Source: Thermoflexales bacterium (GTDB lineage Bacteria > Chloroflexota > Anaerolineae > Fen-1058). From it: a DNA stretch of 7,741 bases. The translations under genes were made by a program, and so were the position numbers. The DNA is taken from contig JAUQXD010000316.1 of NCBI GenBank assembly GCA_030834835.1, positions 1-7,741 of the forward strand, in the 5' to 3' direction. Of the stretch, positions 1-6,133 are shown in pieces. A model generated the notes under the pieces. That model did no database searches. It was not told the origin of the DNA and saw nothing but the letters and a program-made list of their open reading frames with translations. Within the stretch, counting starts at the first letter, position 1; every line of letters starts with the position of its first letter.

Positions 1-1033
1 GTTTCAGATCGATCGCTTTTTGCCGCACTTCGGACAACAGCATCAGGTTATCCGTAATGCTGTTGATCTTGTGCACATTCTTCAGGATCGACGTCAGTGC
101 CGCGACAATCTCGACAGGCGATCGATCGGTGTTCAGCAACAACAGTTCAGCATAGCCGGCAATGATGTGCAGCGGGTTCTTGAGGTCGTGCGCCACACTG
201 TGCGCAAACGCGTCCAGTTCGGCATTCCGTGCCTGCAGTTCGATATTGCTCTGCCGCAGCCGCGCTTCGGCCTGTTTGCGCTCGGTGATGTCAATCGCGA
301 AGATCCGGATCGTGCCAAAGCCCTGTGCCAGATGGATGCTTTCCACAAACATCAACTGGCCGATTGCTACCTCGCGACGAACCACGCCCTCGGGCCGCCG
401 ATCGAGGTCAGCCACGATCGCGGGCCAATCCGACGGAATAAACCATCGCCCGTCCGAGATCAGCCCCTGTTGCTCCAGCAACCGCTGCGCGCTCGGATTG
501 CAAAATGTCACCGCGCCGGCTTTGTTCACTTCCAGCACCGGATTGGGGTTCAGCAGCGGGAACGACGAGATGCGCCGGATCTCCTGTTCGGCCAGCTGCC
601 GCTCGGTGATATCGACCCCGGTGCCAATGACATGCTCGATCGCGCCATCGTCAGCCGTCAGGACGGTATTGGACCACGCAATCAACCGCCGCCGATTGTC
701 CTTCGTGACCCAATGGTTCTCAAAATCCAGCGGAAAATCGCCGGCGCGCAGCCGCTCAAACACCGTGCGCACCGCGTCCAGTTCCTCGGGCGTGAGCAGC
801 ATATCCCAGAGATGGCGGTTGATTACTTCACTGGCCGCATAGCCCGTCAGCCGTTCGCAGGCGCGATTGAAGCGGACGATGCGCCCCGCCCGATCGAGCA
901 CGATCACCAGCGCGCCGACCGTATCCAGCACCGCCGAAACGAAATTGCGTTCATGCTTCAGATCTTCTTCAATTTGCTGGCGGTGGTCGTGCTCTTCGCT
1001 TTGAGGCAGTTCAGCCGCGGATTGATCGGTCAT
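1..1033 (-). CDS. PAS-PAS sensor histidine kinase, N-terminal part (cut by window edge)
   Basis: The minus strand reads openly for 344 codons from the ATG at 1033 to the window edge, so the C-terminal part is missing. The product is a signal-sensing histidine kinase of a two-component system. A first PAS domain covers about residues 29-147 and ends in the typical GVDITERQ linker. A second, shorter PAS-like domain (about 155-255) ends in AIDITERKQAE. A short coiled linker follows (about 254-274), then the HisKA dimerisation helix with H-box HSVAHDLKNPL, in which His282 is the expected phospho-acceptor. The ATP-binding catalytic domain would lie outside the window. There is no signal peptide or membrane segment in the visible part, so a cytoplasmic sensor is likely. 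The start is supported by AAAAGGA at 1043-1049, 9 nt upstream. The ligand cannot be read from the sequence, and no response regulator is in view. It lies 143 nt downstream of the CBS gene on the same strand. Confidence 0.93.
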   Translation of the reverse strand, partial: MTDQSAAELPQSEEHDHRQQIEEDLKHERNFVSAVLDTVGALVIVLDRAGRIVRFNRACERLTGYAASEVINRHLWDMLLTPEELDAVRTVFERLRAGDFPLDFENHWVTKDNRRRLIAWSNTVLTADDGAIEHVIGTGVDITERQLAEQEIRRISSFPLLNPNPVLEVNKAGAVTFCNPSAQRLLEQQGLISDGRWFIPSDWPAIVADLDRRPEGVVRREVAIGQLMFVESIHLAQGFGTIRIFAIDITERKQAEARLRQSNIELQARNAELDAFAHSVAHDLKNPLHIIAGYAELLLLNTDRSPVEIVAALTSILKNVHKINSITDNLMLLSEVRQKAIDLK

Positions 1034-1120
1034 GATAATCGGTCCTTTTGAAGCCGTCCCGAATGGGAGTCAAAGCAATATCCCCCGCTTATCTAACCGA
1101 ATCTGACACGATTTTGATAC

Positions 1121-1162
1121 GGCCAGGCCACCCGACACACTGGCAGCCAACAGCGCCTGGCC
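1121..1162. repeat. 8-bp perfect inverted repeat in the CBS-kinase gap
   Basis: GGCCAGGC (1121-1128) and its exact reverse complement GCCTGGCC (1155-1162) flank a 26-nt spacer. They lie in the 143-nt gap between the CBS gene stop (1177) and the kinase start (1033). The stem is GC-rich, but neither strand has a T-run after it, so it is at best a weak or factor-dependent terminator or an mRNA-processing structure for the CBS transcript. It could also be chance in GC-rich DNA. The rest of the gap holds no promoter that I find convincing, so transcription of the kinase may start upstream at the CBS promoter. Confidence 0.3.
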
Positions 1163-1176
1163 ACAGTGCCGACACT

Positions 1177-1590
1177 TTAGTCGGGTCCCCAGCCGCGCTC
1201 CTCCACGCACTGGAAGATGTCGGTGTCGCTGACGATGCCGACCAGTTTGCCGTCCTTCATCACGACGGCGCGGCGAATGTTCGCATCCAGCATGATAATG
1301 GACGCCTGTTTGATCGGCGTGTCGGGCGAGACCGTAATCAGCGGCGACGACATCAGATCGCCGACAGTCAGGTTAAACAACGGCCGATCGGCCGCCACGA
1401 CCTTCTTCAGCAGATCGCGTTGGGTCATAATGCCATACGCGCCGCCCGGTCGATCGGGTTCTACCACCACGCTGTGGATGTGCTTGCTGCGCATCAAATG
1501 CACGGCGTCCTCGGCCGGCATTGAGGCGGGCACGGTAATCACGGGCGAGGTCATAATCTCATCGACGATGTACGGTTTCAGGCCAGTCAT
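1177..1590 (-). CDS. Two-CBS-domain protein
   Basis: This encodes a 137-residue soluble protein made almost entirely of a tandem CBS pair (a Bateman module). CBS1 spans about residues 8-65 and CBS2 about 75-130. Each ends in the usual nucleotide-binding signature: GIMTQRDL (Thr56, Asp59) and GIVSDTDIF (Ser121, Asp124). Both repeats open with the typical DIM/DLM-S-P-hydrophobic-TV pattern. Stand-alone proteins of this type usually bind adenine nucleotides such as AMP, ATP or SAM and act as energy or redox sensors; the ligand and partner here are unknown. I chose the ATG at 1590 over an in-frame GTG at 1659. The ATG has an AGGAGG site 7 nt upstream, and a strong promoter lies between the two candidates, so a message from that promoter could not include the GTG. 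The kinase gene follows on the same strand, which may mean co-transcription. Confidence 0.92.
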   Translation of the reverse strand: MTGLKPYIVDEIMTSPVITVPASMPAEDAVHLMRSKHIHSVVVEPDRPGGAYGIMTQRDLLKKVVAADRPLFNLTVGDLMSSPLITVSPDTPIKQASIIMLDANIRRAVVMKDGKLVGIVSDTDIFQCVEERGWGPD

Positions 1591-1597
1591 GGGCGTG

Positions 1598-1603
1598 CCT
1601 CCT
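1598..1603 (-). promoter_or_regulatory. Ribosome binding site of the CBS gene
   Basis: The minus strand reads AGGAGG here, 7 nt before the ATG at 1590. It is a full Shine-Dalgarno core and decides the start of the CBS gene in favour of the shorter reading. Confidence 0.85.
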
Positions 1604-1623
1604 GATCGATCTGAGATAAATGC

Positions 1624-1652
1624 ATCATACTCGTCTGTGAAGGGCGTGTCAA
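1624..1652 (-). promoter_or_regulatory. Sigma-70-type promoter of the CBS gene
   Basis: On the minus strand TTGACA (1652-1647, a perfect -35 consensus) is followed after 17 nt by TATGAT (1629-1624, 5 of 6 matches to TATAAT). The expected transcription start is near 1616-1617, giving a leader of about 26 nt that contains the AGGAGG site. Its -35 box lies only 11 bp from the -35 box of the divergent promoter on the other strand. Confidence 0.82.
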
Positions 1653-1663
1653 TAACCACCAGG

Positions 1664-1691
1664 TTGACGGCGCTGGCGAATGGCCTATACT
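1664..1691 (+). promoter_or_regulatory. Sigma-70-type promoter of the plus-strand gene
   Basis: TTGACG (1664-1669) and TATACT (1686-1691) are separated by 16 nt, each matching 5 of 6 consensus positions. The expected start is near 1698, giving a leader of about 26 nt before the ATG at 1724. It is arranged back to back with the CBS promoter. Confidence 0.75.
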
Positions 1692-1723
1692 TGCAGCCAA
1701 ATCACTCACTTGAGAAAGAAGCC

Positions 1724-2236
1724 ATGCCTGAATTTCGCCGCCAGACCCGCGCTTACACGTTAGACCAACTTCAGCCAGAACTGGGCCGCGTCATCCGCGA
1801 ACACCTTGAAGCGCAACACCTGACGAACCTGGTCAACGAAGTGATCGCGTGTTGCGAAACCATCTCGGACAAGGTCGGCGCGTCGTGGTACGACGCCTTG
1901 TTCGGCGACACGAGCGATTTCACCACCAGTCTGGCGTTAGTCCTCGCGCCGCAGCGTTTGATCTGGGCGCGCAGCGGCGAACATACGGCTACCACGGTCG
2001 CCTCCGCACCGTTGAACGATCTCATCGTCAAAGTCTTCCGGCCGGGGAACTCCAAAGACTTCGGCTTGAAATTGTCGGTGCGAATCCCAGGCATGCGCGG
2101 CGTGGTCAACGGCGAACTGCTGCTGGGGCCGGAACCCGCCGCCGAGAAATTCTGCATCGCGCTGGGTCAAGCGATGGGCTTCGACCTCATGGCGCCGCCA
2201 CCCAAACCGTGGTGGGATCGCTTGTTCAGCAGATAA
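1724..2236 (+). CDS. Uncharacterised 170-aa protein, possibly with a PH-like fold
   Basis: I do not recognise the family with certainty. The ATG at 1724 follows a purine-rich GAGAAAGAAG stretch (1712-1721) and a good promoter, which is why I take it rather than an upstream in-frame start that would overlap the CBS gene. The protein has no signal peptide and no membrane segment. Residues about 1-50 look helical and contain a Cys-Cys pair (43-44). From about residue 68 there are alternating hydrophobic strands, including LALVLAPQRLIWAR, a turn-rich APLNDLIVKVFRPG and GLKLSVRI. An amphipathic helix follows at about 138-151, and the end is Pro/Trp-rich (PPPKPWWDRLF). A strand series closed by one C-terminal helix, with an RLIW segment, resembles small bacterial PH-like (YokE/bPH-type) domains, but this rests on pattern only. 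It is the only plus-strand gene here and is a single-gene transcription unit ending at a strong hairpin. Confidence 0.8.
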   Translation: MPEFRRQTRAYTLDQLQPELGRVIREHLEAQHLTNLVNEVIACCETISDKVGASWYDALFGDTSDFTTSLALVLAPQRLIWARSGEHTATTVASAPLNDLIVKVFRPGNSKDFGLKLSVRIPGMRGVVNGELLLGPEPAAEKFCIALGQAMGFDLMAPPPKPWWDRLFSR

Positions 2237-2240
2237 AACG

Positions 2241-2267
2241 AGCGAGCCGACTCAATGTCGGCTCGCT
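2241..2267. terminator. Strong hairpin terminator between convergent genes
   Basis: AGCGAGCCGAC (2241-2251) and GTCGGCTCGCT (2257-2267) form a perfect 11-bp stem with a 5-nt loop (TCAAT). It begins 4 nt after the plus-strand stop and lies 33 nt beyond the stop of the molybdenum enzyme gene coming from the right. On the minus strand the stem is followed by CGTTTTATC, a short T-run, so it looks like an intrinsic terminator for the oxidase genes. On the plus strand the T-run is poor. It probably serves both transcripts. Confidence 0.75.
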
Positions 2268-2299
2268 TCATCCTGCAGATTTCTGCCTTCAGCCTTCGG

Positions 2300-5065
2300 C
2301 TAGTCCACGCTCTTCGCGCCGGACTTCATCGCCCTGAGCAGCGTGTCTTGATCCACCGGCAAACGTCGCACTCGCACGCCAACGGCGTTGTAGATCGCAT
2401 TCGTGATCGCGGGCGTGATGGGAATGCTGCTGATCTCGCCCACGCCCTTCGCGCCAAACGGCCCGGTGGAAATCTCGTGCTCCACGATAAACGACTTGAT
2501 CTCCGGCGCGTGTTTGATGCTGGGCATCTTGTAGCGCGCCAGCCATTGCGCCCACGGCACACCCTTATCGTGTGGAAACTCTTCCGTCAGCGCATTGCCG
2601 ATGCCCATCACGATGCCGCCCTCGATCTGCCCTTCCAGCGCCAGCGGATTGATCGCGCGGCCGATGTCGTGCGCGGCCACGACCTTAAGCACTTTCACCT
2701 GGCCCGTGTCAGTGTCCACTTCCACCAGCGCGGCGTGCGCGGCATACGAGAACGCCACGTGCATATCGCCGCCCTGGCCCAACGGCTTCGTCTCCGGCGC
2801 AGTGTATTCGTACACCAGTTTAGTCGCGCGGCCTTCGGCCTCCATCCACTCGACGACTTCCGCAAACGACGCGGATTTGCCGTTCGGGTGGCCATTGTTG
2901 CCACCCGCCTCGACCCGCTGATTGCGAAACTTCAGCTGATCGGGTGCGGCGTCCAAATGCTCAGAAGCCACCTGCGCCATGACTTCACGCATCTGAATCG
3001 CCGCATGTTTGGCCGCATTGCCGCTCACATACGTCTGGCGCGAGGCCGTCGTCGGGCCGCCGTTCGGCGTGAGGTCGGTATCGCTCAACAGCACCTTTAC
3101 CTGCGTGATCGACAGACCCAGTTCTTCGGCCACGACCGCCGCCAGCACGCCCGGCAGCCCCTGCCCGATCTCCGCCGATGACGTGCGAATCTCCGTCGTG
3201 CCGTTGCTATACACTTCGATCTCCGCGCCTGAACAATCGTTCGCGCCGCCGCCGAGGCCGGTGTTCTTGTAGCCCACCGCGATGCCCCACGCGCGTTTCT
3301 TGTTCGCGGGCACGGGCCCAGCGGGCATGATCATGTGCGGCACAACTTTGTCGATGCACTCGTCCAGGCCCACACTCTCAGTCAACAATTGATTCGTGTT
3401 GGTACGCGAGCCGACGTGCAGTGCATTCATCTTGCGCAGCTCAATCCGATCGATGCCCAGCTGTTCCGCCAATTCATCCATCGTCATTTCGACGGCATAC
3501 GCCGACTGCGTCACACCGAAGCCGCGGAACGCGCCCGCCGGGACGTTGTTGGTGTACATCGCGAAGCAATCGGACTTGGCATAGGGCACATCATACGGGC
3601 CATTGGCGTGCGTCGTCGCGCGCGTCAACACCTTCTCGCCCAATGATGCATAAGCACCCGTATCGCCGTACAATTCTGCCTTGGCCGCAACCAGTCGCCC
3701 GTCTTTCTTCGCACCCATCTTTACTGTGATCTTGGTGGCGTGCCGCTTGGGGTGCACAATCAGCGATTCGTGGCGCGTGTACAACATCTTCACGGGATGA
3801 CCCGTCGCCTTCGCCAGCAGCGCGACGTGAATCTGGCCCATGATGTCTTCTTTGCCGCCAAAGCCGCCGCCGATCAACGTGCCGATGATGCGCACTTGCG
3901 ATTCTGGCACGCCCAGCGAGTAAGCCACCTGCTCGCGATCTTGATACGAAATTTGCGAGCCGACATAGATTTCGTAACGCCCGTCGTCCGTCATACGCCC
4001 GACCGCGCACTCTGGCTCGAGGAAGGCGTGCTCGGTCGAAGCCGTGTGATACGTCCGCTCGATAATGACATCGGATTCGGCGAAGCCTTGATCAATATCG
4101 CCCTTGACCACCTTGATGTGCTTGAGCAAATTGCCTTTTTCGTGGACTCTGGGCGCATCAGGTTGATGGGCGTACTCGGCACTATCGACGATGGGCAGCG
4201 GCTCGTACTCCACCTCGATCAACTTTAGCGCTTCTTTGGCCGTGTCCAGATCATCGGCGGCAACAATCGCAACCGCATCGCCGACGTAGCGGACCTTGTC
4301 ATAGCAGAGGACAGGCCAATCGATGGTGACTAGACCGTGATTCTTGCGCCCCGGCACATCCTCGTGCGTCAACACCGCACGCACACCCGGCAGCGCTTTC
4401 GCTTTACTCGTATCGATCTTCTTGATCAACGCGTGCGGGATGTTGGCGCGCAAGGTCGCCCCCCACAGCATGTCGGAGAACACAACATCGTCGGTGTAGA
4501 TGGCCGAGCCGGTGACCTTCGCCACGGCATCGGCGCGCGGCAGCGCCTCGCCCACGACGTTGTAACCATGTTTGGTCTCAGGCAGATACTCTTCCAGTGA
4601 CACATTCTGACCGTTCGCCGCTTTGATGGCGTTCTTCACGGCCACATAGCCCGTGCAGCGGCAGTACGTGTCTTTCAACGCGATCTTGATCTCTTCTTCG
4701 GTGATGGGCTGGCCCTGCTTCCTGTCCAGCAGTGCCTTCGCCTGCATGATCAAACCCGGCGTGCAGAAGCCGCATTGCACCGCGCCGTATTTGATGAAGT
4801 TTTCCTGAAGGGCGTGCAGATGGCCGTTGGCCAGGCCCTCGATCGTTTCGATGTGGCGACCTTGCGCCTTCAACGCAGGATAAATGCACGAATTGACCGA
4901 CTGCCCATCGACGATGACGGTGCAGATACCGCACTCGGCTTCGTTGCACCCGACCTTGGTGCCCGTCATGCCCAGCTTATAGCGCAATACTTCCGCCAGA
5001 AATTGATTCGGCGTCACTTCAACTGAAATCGGTTTGCCATTAAGGGTAAAATCTAAAGTTGGCAT
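2300..5065 (-). CDS. Xanthine-dehydrogenase-family protein: fused 2x[2Fe-2S] and molybdenum-cofactor subunit
   Basis: This 921-residue protein fuses two subunits that are often separate. Residues 1-80 form a plant-type [2Fe-2S] domain (Cys40, 45, 48, 60). Residues about 82-155 form the helical second [2Fe-2S] domain (CGFC 98-101, CRC 135-137). From about residue 165 to the end is the molybdopterin-cytosine-dinucleotide catalytic part. Aligned by eye with bovine xanthine dehydrogenase recalled from memory, Gln371, Glu406 (GGGFGGKE), Arg482, Arg514 and Phe516 (AFRGFG), Gln635 (GQG) and Glu877 (KGVGE) correspond to Gln767, Glu802, Arg880, Arg912, Phe914, Gln1040 and Glu1261. The Glu/Arg pair favours a purine substrate such as hypoxanthine or xanthine over an aldehyde. 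The counterpart of Phe1009 appears to be Val597, so the substrate stays unproven. There is no signal peptide or Tat motif, which suggests a cytoplasmic enzyme. The FAD subunit is encoded just upstream. I chose the ATG at 5065, which has AAGGAG 6 nt before it, over a TTG at 5092. Confidence 0.95.
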   Translation of the reverse strand: MPTLDFTLNGKPISVEVTPNQFLAEVLRYKLGMTGTKVGCNEAECGICTVIVDGQSVNSCIYPALKAQGRHIETIEGLANGHLHALQENFIKYGAVQCGFCTPGLIMQAKALLDRKQGQPITEEEIKIALKDTYCRCTGYVAVKNAIKAANGQNVSLEEYLPETKHGYNVVGEALPRADAVAKVTGSAIYTDDVVFSDMLWGATLRANIPHALIKKIDTSKAKALPGVRAVLTHEDVPGRKNHGLVTIDWPVLCYDKVRYVGDAVAIVAADDLDTAKEALKLIEVEYEPLPIVDSAEYAHQPDAPRVHEKGNLLKHIKVVKGDIDQGFAESDVIIERTYHTASTEHAFLEPECAVGRMTDDGRYEIYVGSQISYQDREQVAYSLGVPESQVRIIGTLIGGGFGGKEDIMGQIHVALLAKATGHPVKMLYTRHESLIVHPKRHATKITVKMGAKKDGRLVAAKAELYGDTGAYASLGEKVLTRATTHANGPYDVPYAKSDCFAMYTNNVPAGAFRGFGVTQSAYAVEMTMDELAEQLGIDRIELRKMNALHVGSRTNTNQLLTESVGLDECIDKVVPHMIMPAGPVPANKKRAWGIAVGYKNTGLGGGANDCSGAEIEVYSNGTTEIRTSSAEIGQGLPGVLAAVVAEELGLSITQVKVLLSDTDLTPNGGPTTASRQTYVSGNAAKHAAIQMREVMAQVASEHLDAAPDQLKFRNQRVEAGGNNGHPNGKSASFAEVVEWMEAEGRATKLVYEYTAPETKPLGQGGDMHVAFSYAAHAALVEVDTDTGQVKVLKVVAAHDIGRAINPLALEGQIEGGIVMGIGNALTEEFPHDKGVPWAQWLARYKMPSIKHAPEIKSFIVEHEISTGPFGAKGVGEISSIPITPAITNAIYNAVGVRVRRLPVDQDTLLRAMKSGAKSVD

Positions 5066-5071
5066 CTTGAA

Positions 5072-5077
5072 CTCCTT
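5072..5077 (-). promoter_or_regulatory. Ribosome binding site of the fused Fe-S/molybdenum gene
   Basis: The minus strand reads AAGGAG, 6 nt before the ATG at 5065. An in-frame TTG at 5092 lies upstream of this site and would add nine residues (MIELAKEFK). The ordinary family start, a short beta strand of the ferredoxin-like domain, fits the ATG. Confidence 0.8.
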
Positions 5078-5090
5078 GGCTAATTCGATC

Positions 5091-5154
5091 AACCACTACG
5101 AACATGAAAGGAACACTAAGTTTTTCTTCGTGATTCTTGGTGTCCTTCGTGGTT
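5091..5154. repeat. 64-bp decayed palindromic repeat of ~10-nt units
   Basis: The plus strand runs from AACCAC at 5091 to GTGGTT at 5154. The outer arms (5091-5120 and 5126-5154) are inverted copies of each other at roughly two-thirds identity with one single-base gap, around a TTTTT centre (5121-5125). The right arm is three near-copies of a 9-10-nt unit: CTTCGTGATT, CTTGGTGTC and CTTCGTGGTT. It fills most of the 96-nt gap between the FAD subunit stop (5162) and the next start (5065). I recall similar CTTCGTG-TCCTTCGTGG palindromes between genes in many environmental bacterial genomes; no copy elsewhere in this window confirms that it is dispersed. It codes for nothing I can see. In mRNA it could fold into a long imperfect hairpin between the two cistrons. 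Confidence 0.7.
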
Positions 5155-5161
5155 GCAATTT

Positions 5162-6070
5162 TTACTCAACCTCGTAAATTTCCGGCACAGCCACGCTCGT
5201 CTTCGCGCGGTCGAAAGCTTTGCTCAGCGTCCGGCGCAGCAGCACGGGCAGCACCTCGCGGCGATATTCAGCCGTGGCGCGACGCGGGCTGGTGCGCGGC
5301 TTGCACTCGCTCAACAGCACGGCGATCGCGGCTTCGATGGATTCGGCAGTCGCGGGTTTATCCTTCAAGAAACTTTCGGTCTGTTTGCAACGGAACGGTG
5401 TGGGAGCGACGGGGGCGACGGCAATGGCGGCTTCGGCGATGTAGTCATCGATCACACGCACCTTGACCGACATATTCATGATCGGCAGCGCCACGCCCTG
5501 CGGGCGCATAATGCGCGATGACGCACTCGCTTCGTGATCGGCGGTGCCCTTGAAGCGCAAACCAACGATCACCTCGCGCGTGCTGTCGACGGCCGATTGG
5601 CCGGGGCCGCGAAATAGGGAGGTGAACGGAATCCAGCGGCGGCCGGTGTATGAGGCTACTTCTACTTCAGCGTCGAGCGCGTTGAGGGCAGTAGTGCCAT
5701 CGGCCGCGGGCAAGGCGTGCGCGACGTTACCGCCCAGCGTAGCGACGTTTCGGACTTGCGGCCCGCCGACGACATAGCTCGCTTCAACGAGCGCCGTCGC
5801 TCTCTGATGCAGCAGTTGGCTTTCCACAATCTGATTGTGCGTCACGCCGCAGCCGATGGTAATCGTCCCGGCGTCCTCACAGATGACGTCGAGGCCAATG
5901 ATGCGCGTTACATCGATCAGCGCTTCCACCGGATGTTCATTGCCCTGCTGTAAATCGAGGATTAAGTCGGTGCCGCCTGCGACCACGCGCGCCTGGCCGT
6001 TATAGCGCGTCAGCAGGGCAACGGCATCTTCAACCGAGGTCGGCAAATGATACTCATTCCAGAGTGGCAT
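5162..6070 (-). CDS. FAD-binding subunit of xanthine-dehydrogenase-type molybdoenzyme
   Basis: This is a 302-residue protein of the CoxM/XdhB/PucC type that carries FAD and passes electrons from the [2Fe-2S] centres of its partner to NAD+ or another acceptor. The N-terminal FAD-binding domain holds AGGTDL (residues 31-36) and TLGGNVAHALPAAD (111-124), the two flavin-contacting loops of the family. The C-terminal domain (about 190-285) has the VALPIMNMSVKV strand and the late SPRRATAEYRREVL segment usual for these subunits. Length is normal (about 280-300). No extra cysteine-rich insertion is present, so it lacks the 4Fe-4S cluster seen in 4-hydroxybenzoyl-CoA reductase. I chose the ATG at 6070 with AGAGAGGA just upstream; an in-frame TTG at 6088 adds only six residues that overlap that site. 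It lies directly upstream of the fused Fe-S/Mo gene on the same strand, so the two gene products should form one enzyme. Confidence 0.93.
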   Translation of the reverse strand: MPLWNEYHLPTSVEDAVALLTRYNGQARVVAGGTDLILDLQQGNEHPVEALIDVTRIIGLDVICEDAGTITIGCGVTHNQIVESQLLHQRATALVEASYVVGGPQVRNVATLGGNVAHALPAADGTTALNALDAEVEVASYTGRRWIPFTSLFRGPGQSAVDSTREVIVGLRFKGTADHEASASSRIMRPQGVALPIMNMSVKVRVIDDYIAEAAIAVAPVAPTPFRCKQTESFLKDKPATAESIEAAIAVLLSECKPRTSPRRATAEYRREVLPVLLRRTLSKAFDRAKTSVAVPEIYEVE

Positions 6071-6074
6071 GTAT

Positions 6075-6082
6075 TCCTCTCT
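6075..6082 (-). promoter_or_regulatory. Ribosome binding site of the FAD subunit gene
   Basis: The minus strand reads AGAGAGGA, ending 4 nt before the ATG at 6070. It decides the start against the TTG at 6088, whose following codons would lie inside this site. Confidence 0.7.
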
Positions 6083-6133
6083 ATTCAACGTGGTACTGCA
6101 AGATCGATGGTGCTTTTCGGTGAACGAGGATGC

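Noticed and set aside
1..160. Frequent GATCGATC/CGATCG motifs (for example 8-15 and 119-126) as a repeat system
   Set aside because: They are scattered through coding sequence without fixed spacing and are explained by common codon pairs in GC-rich genes; no array is visible.
20..1051. Long plus-strand open frame opposite the sensor kinase
   Set aside because: It is antisense to a clear PAS/HisKA protein, its translation shows no domain pattern and is rich in Arg/His/Gln as expected for a shadow frame, and it has no ribosome site or promoter.
1034..1176. A separate promoter for the sensor kinase (TTAGAT and GATATT as possible -10 boxes, TTGACT as a -35)
   Set aside because: None of these has a matching partner at 16-18 nt, so the combination is no better than chance.
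1591..1659. Longer CBS protein starting at the GTG at 1659
   Set aside because: The promoter -10 and -35 boxes and the AGGAGG site lie inside this extension, and the extra 23 residues show no CBS-like pattern.
1217..1723. Upstream extension of the plus-strand gene into the CBS gene
   Set aside because: The added residues are antisense to the CBS domains, and the promoter at 1664-1691 lies inside the extension.
2268..2299. Small AGCC-TTC-GGCT hairpin near the oxidase stop as a second terminator
   Set aside because: It has a 4-bp stem with a 3-nt loop overlapping the stop codon and no T-run; the 11-bp hairpin next to it explains termination better.
2255..3181. Plus-strand 308-codon open frame opposite the molybdenum subunit
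   Set aside because: It is a shadow of a strongly conserved coding region, and it starts within the terminator hairpin. The composition is typical of an antisense frame.
5091..5154. CRISPR repeat or attachment site
   Set aside because: There is only one palindromic copy with degenerate 10-nt subunits; there are no regularly spaced identical repeats, spacers, cas genes or integrase.
6071..6088. TTG start for the FAD subunit six codons upstream
   Set aside because: It would use a rare start and place the ribosome site inside the coding sequence; the ATG at 6070 has AGAGAGGA in the right place.
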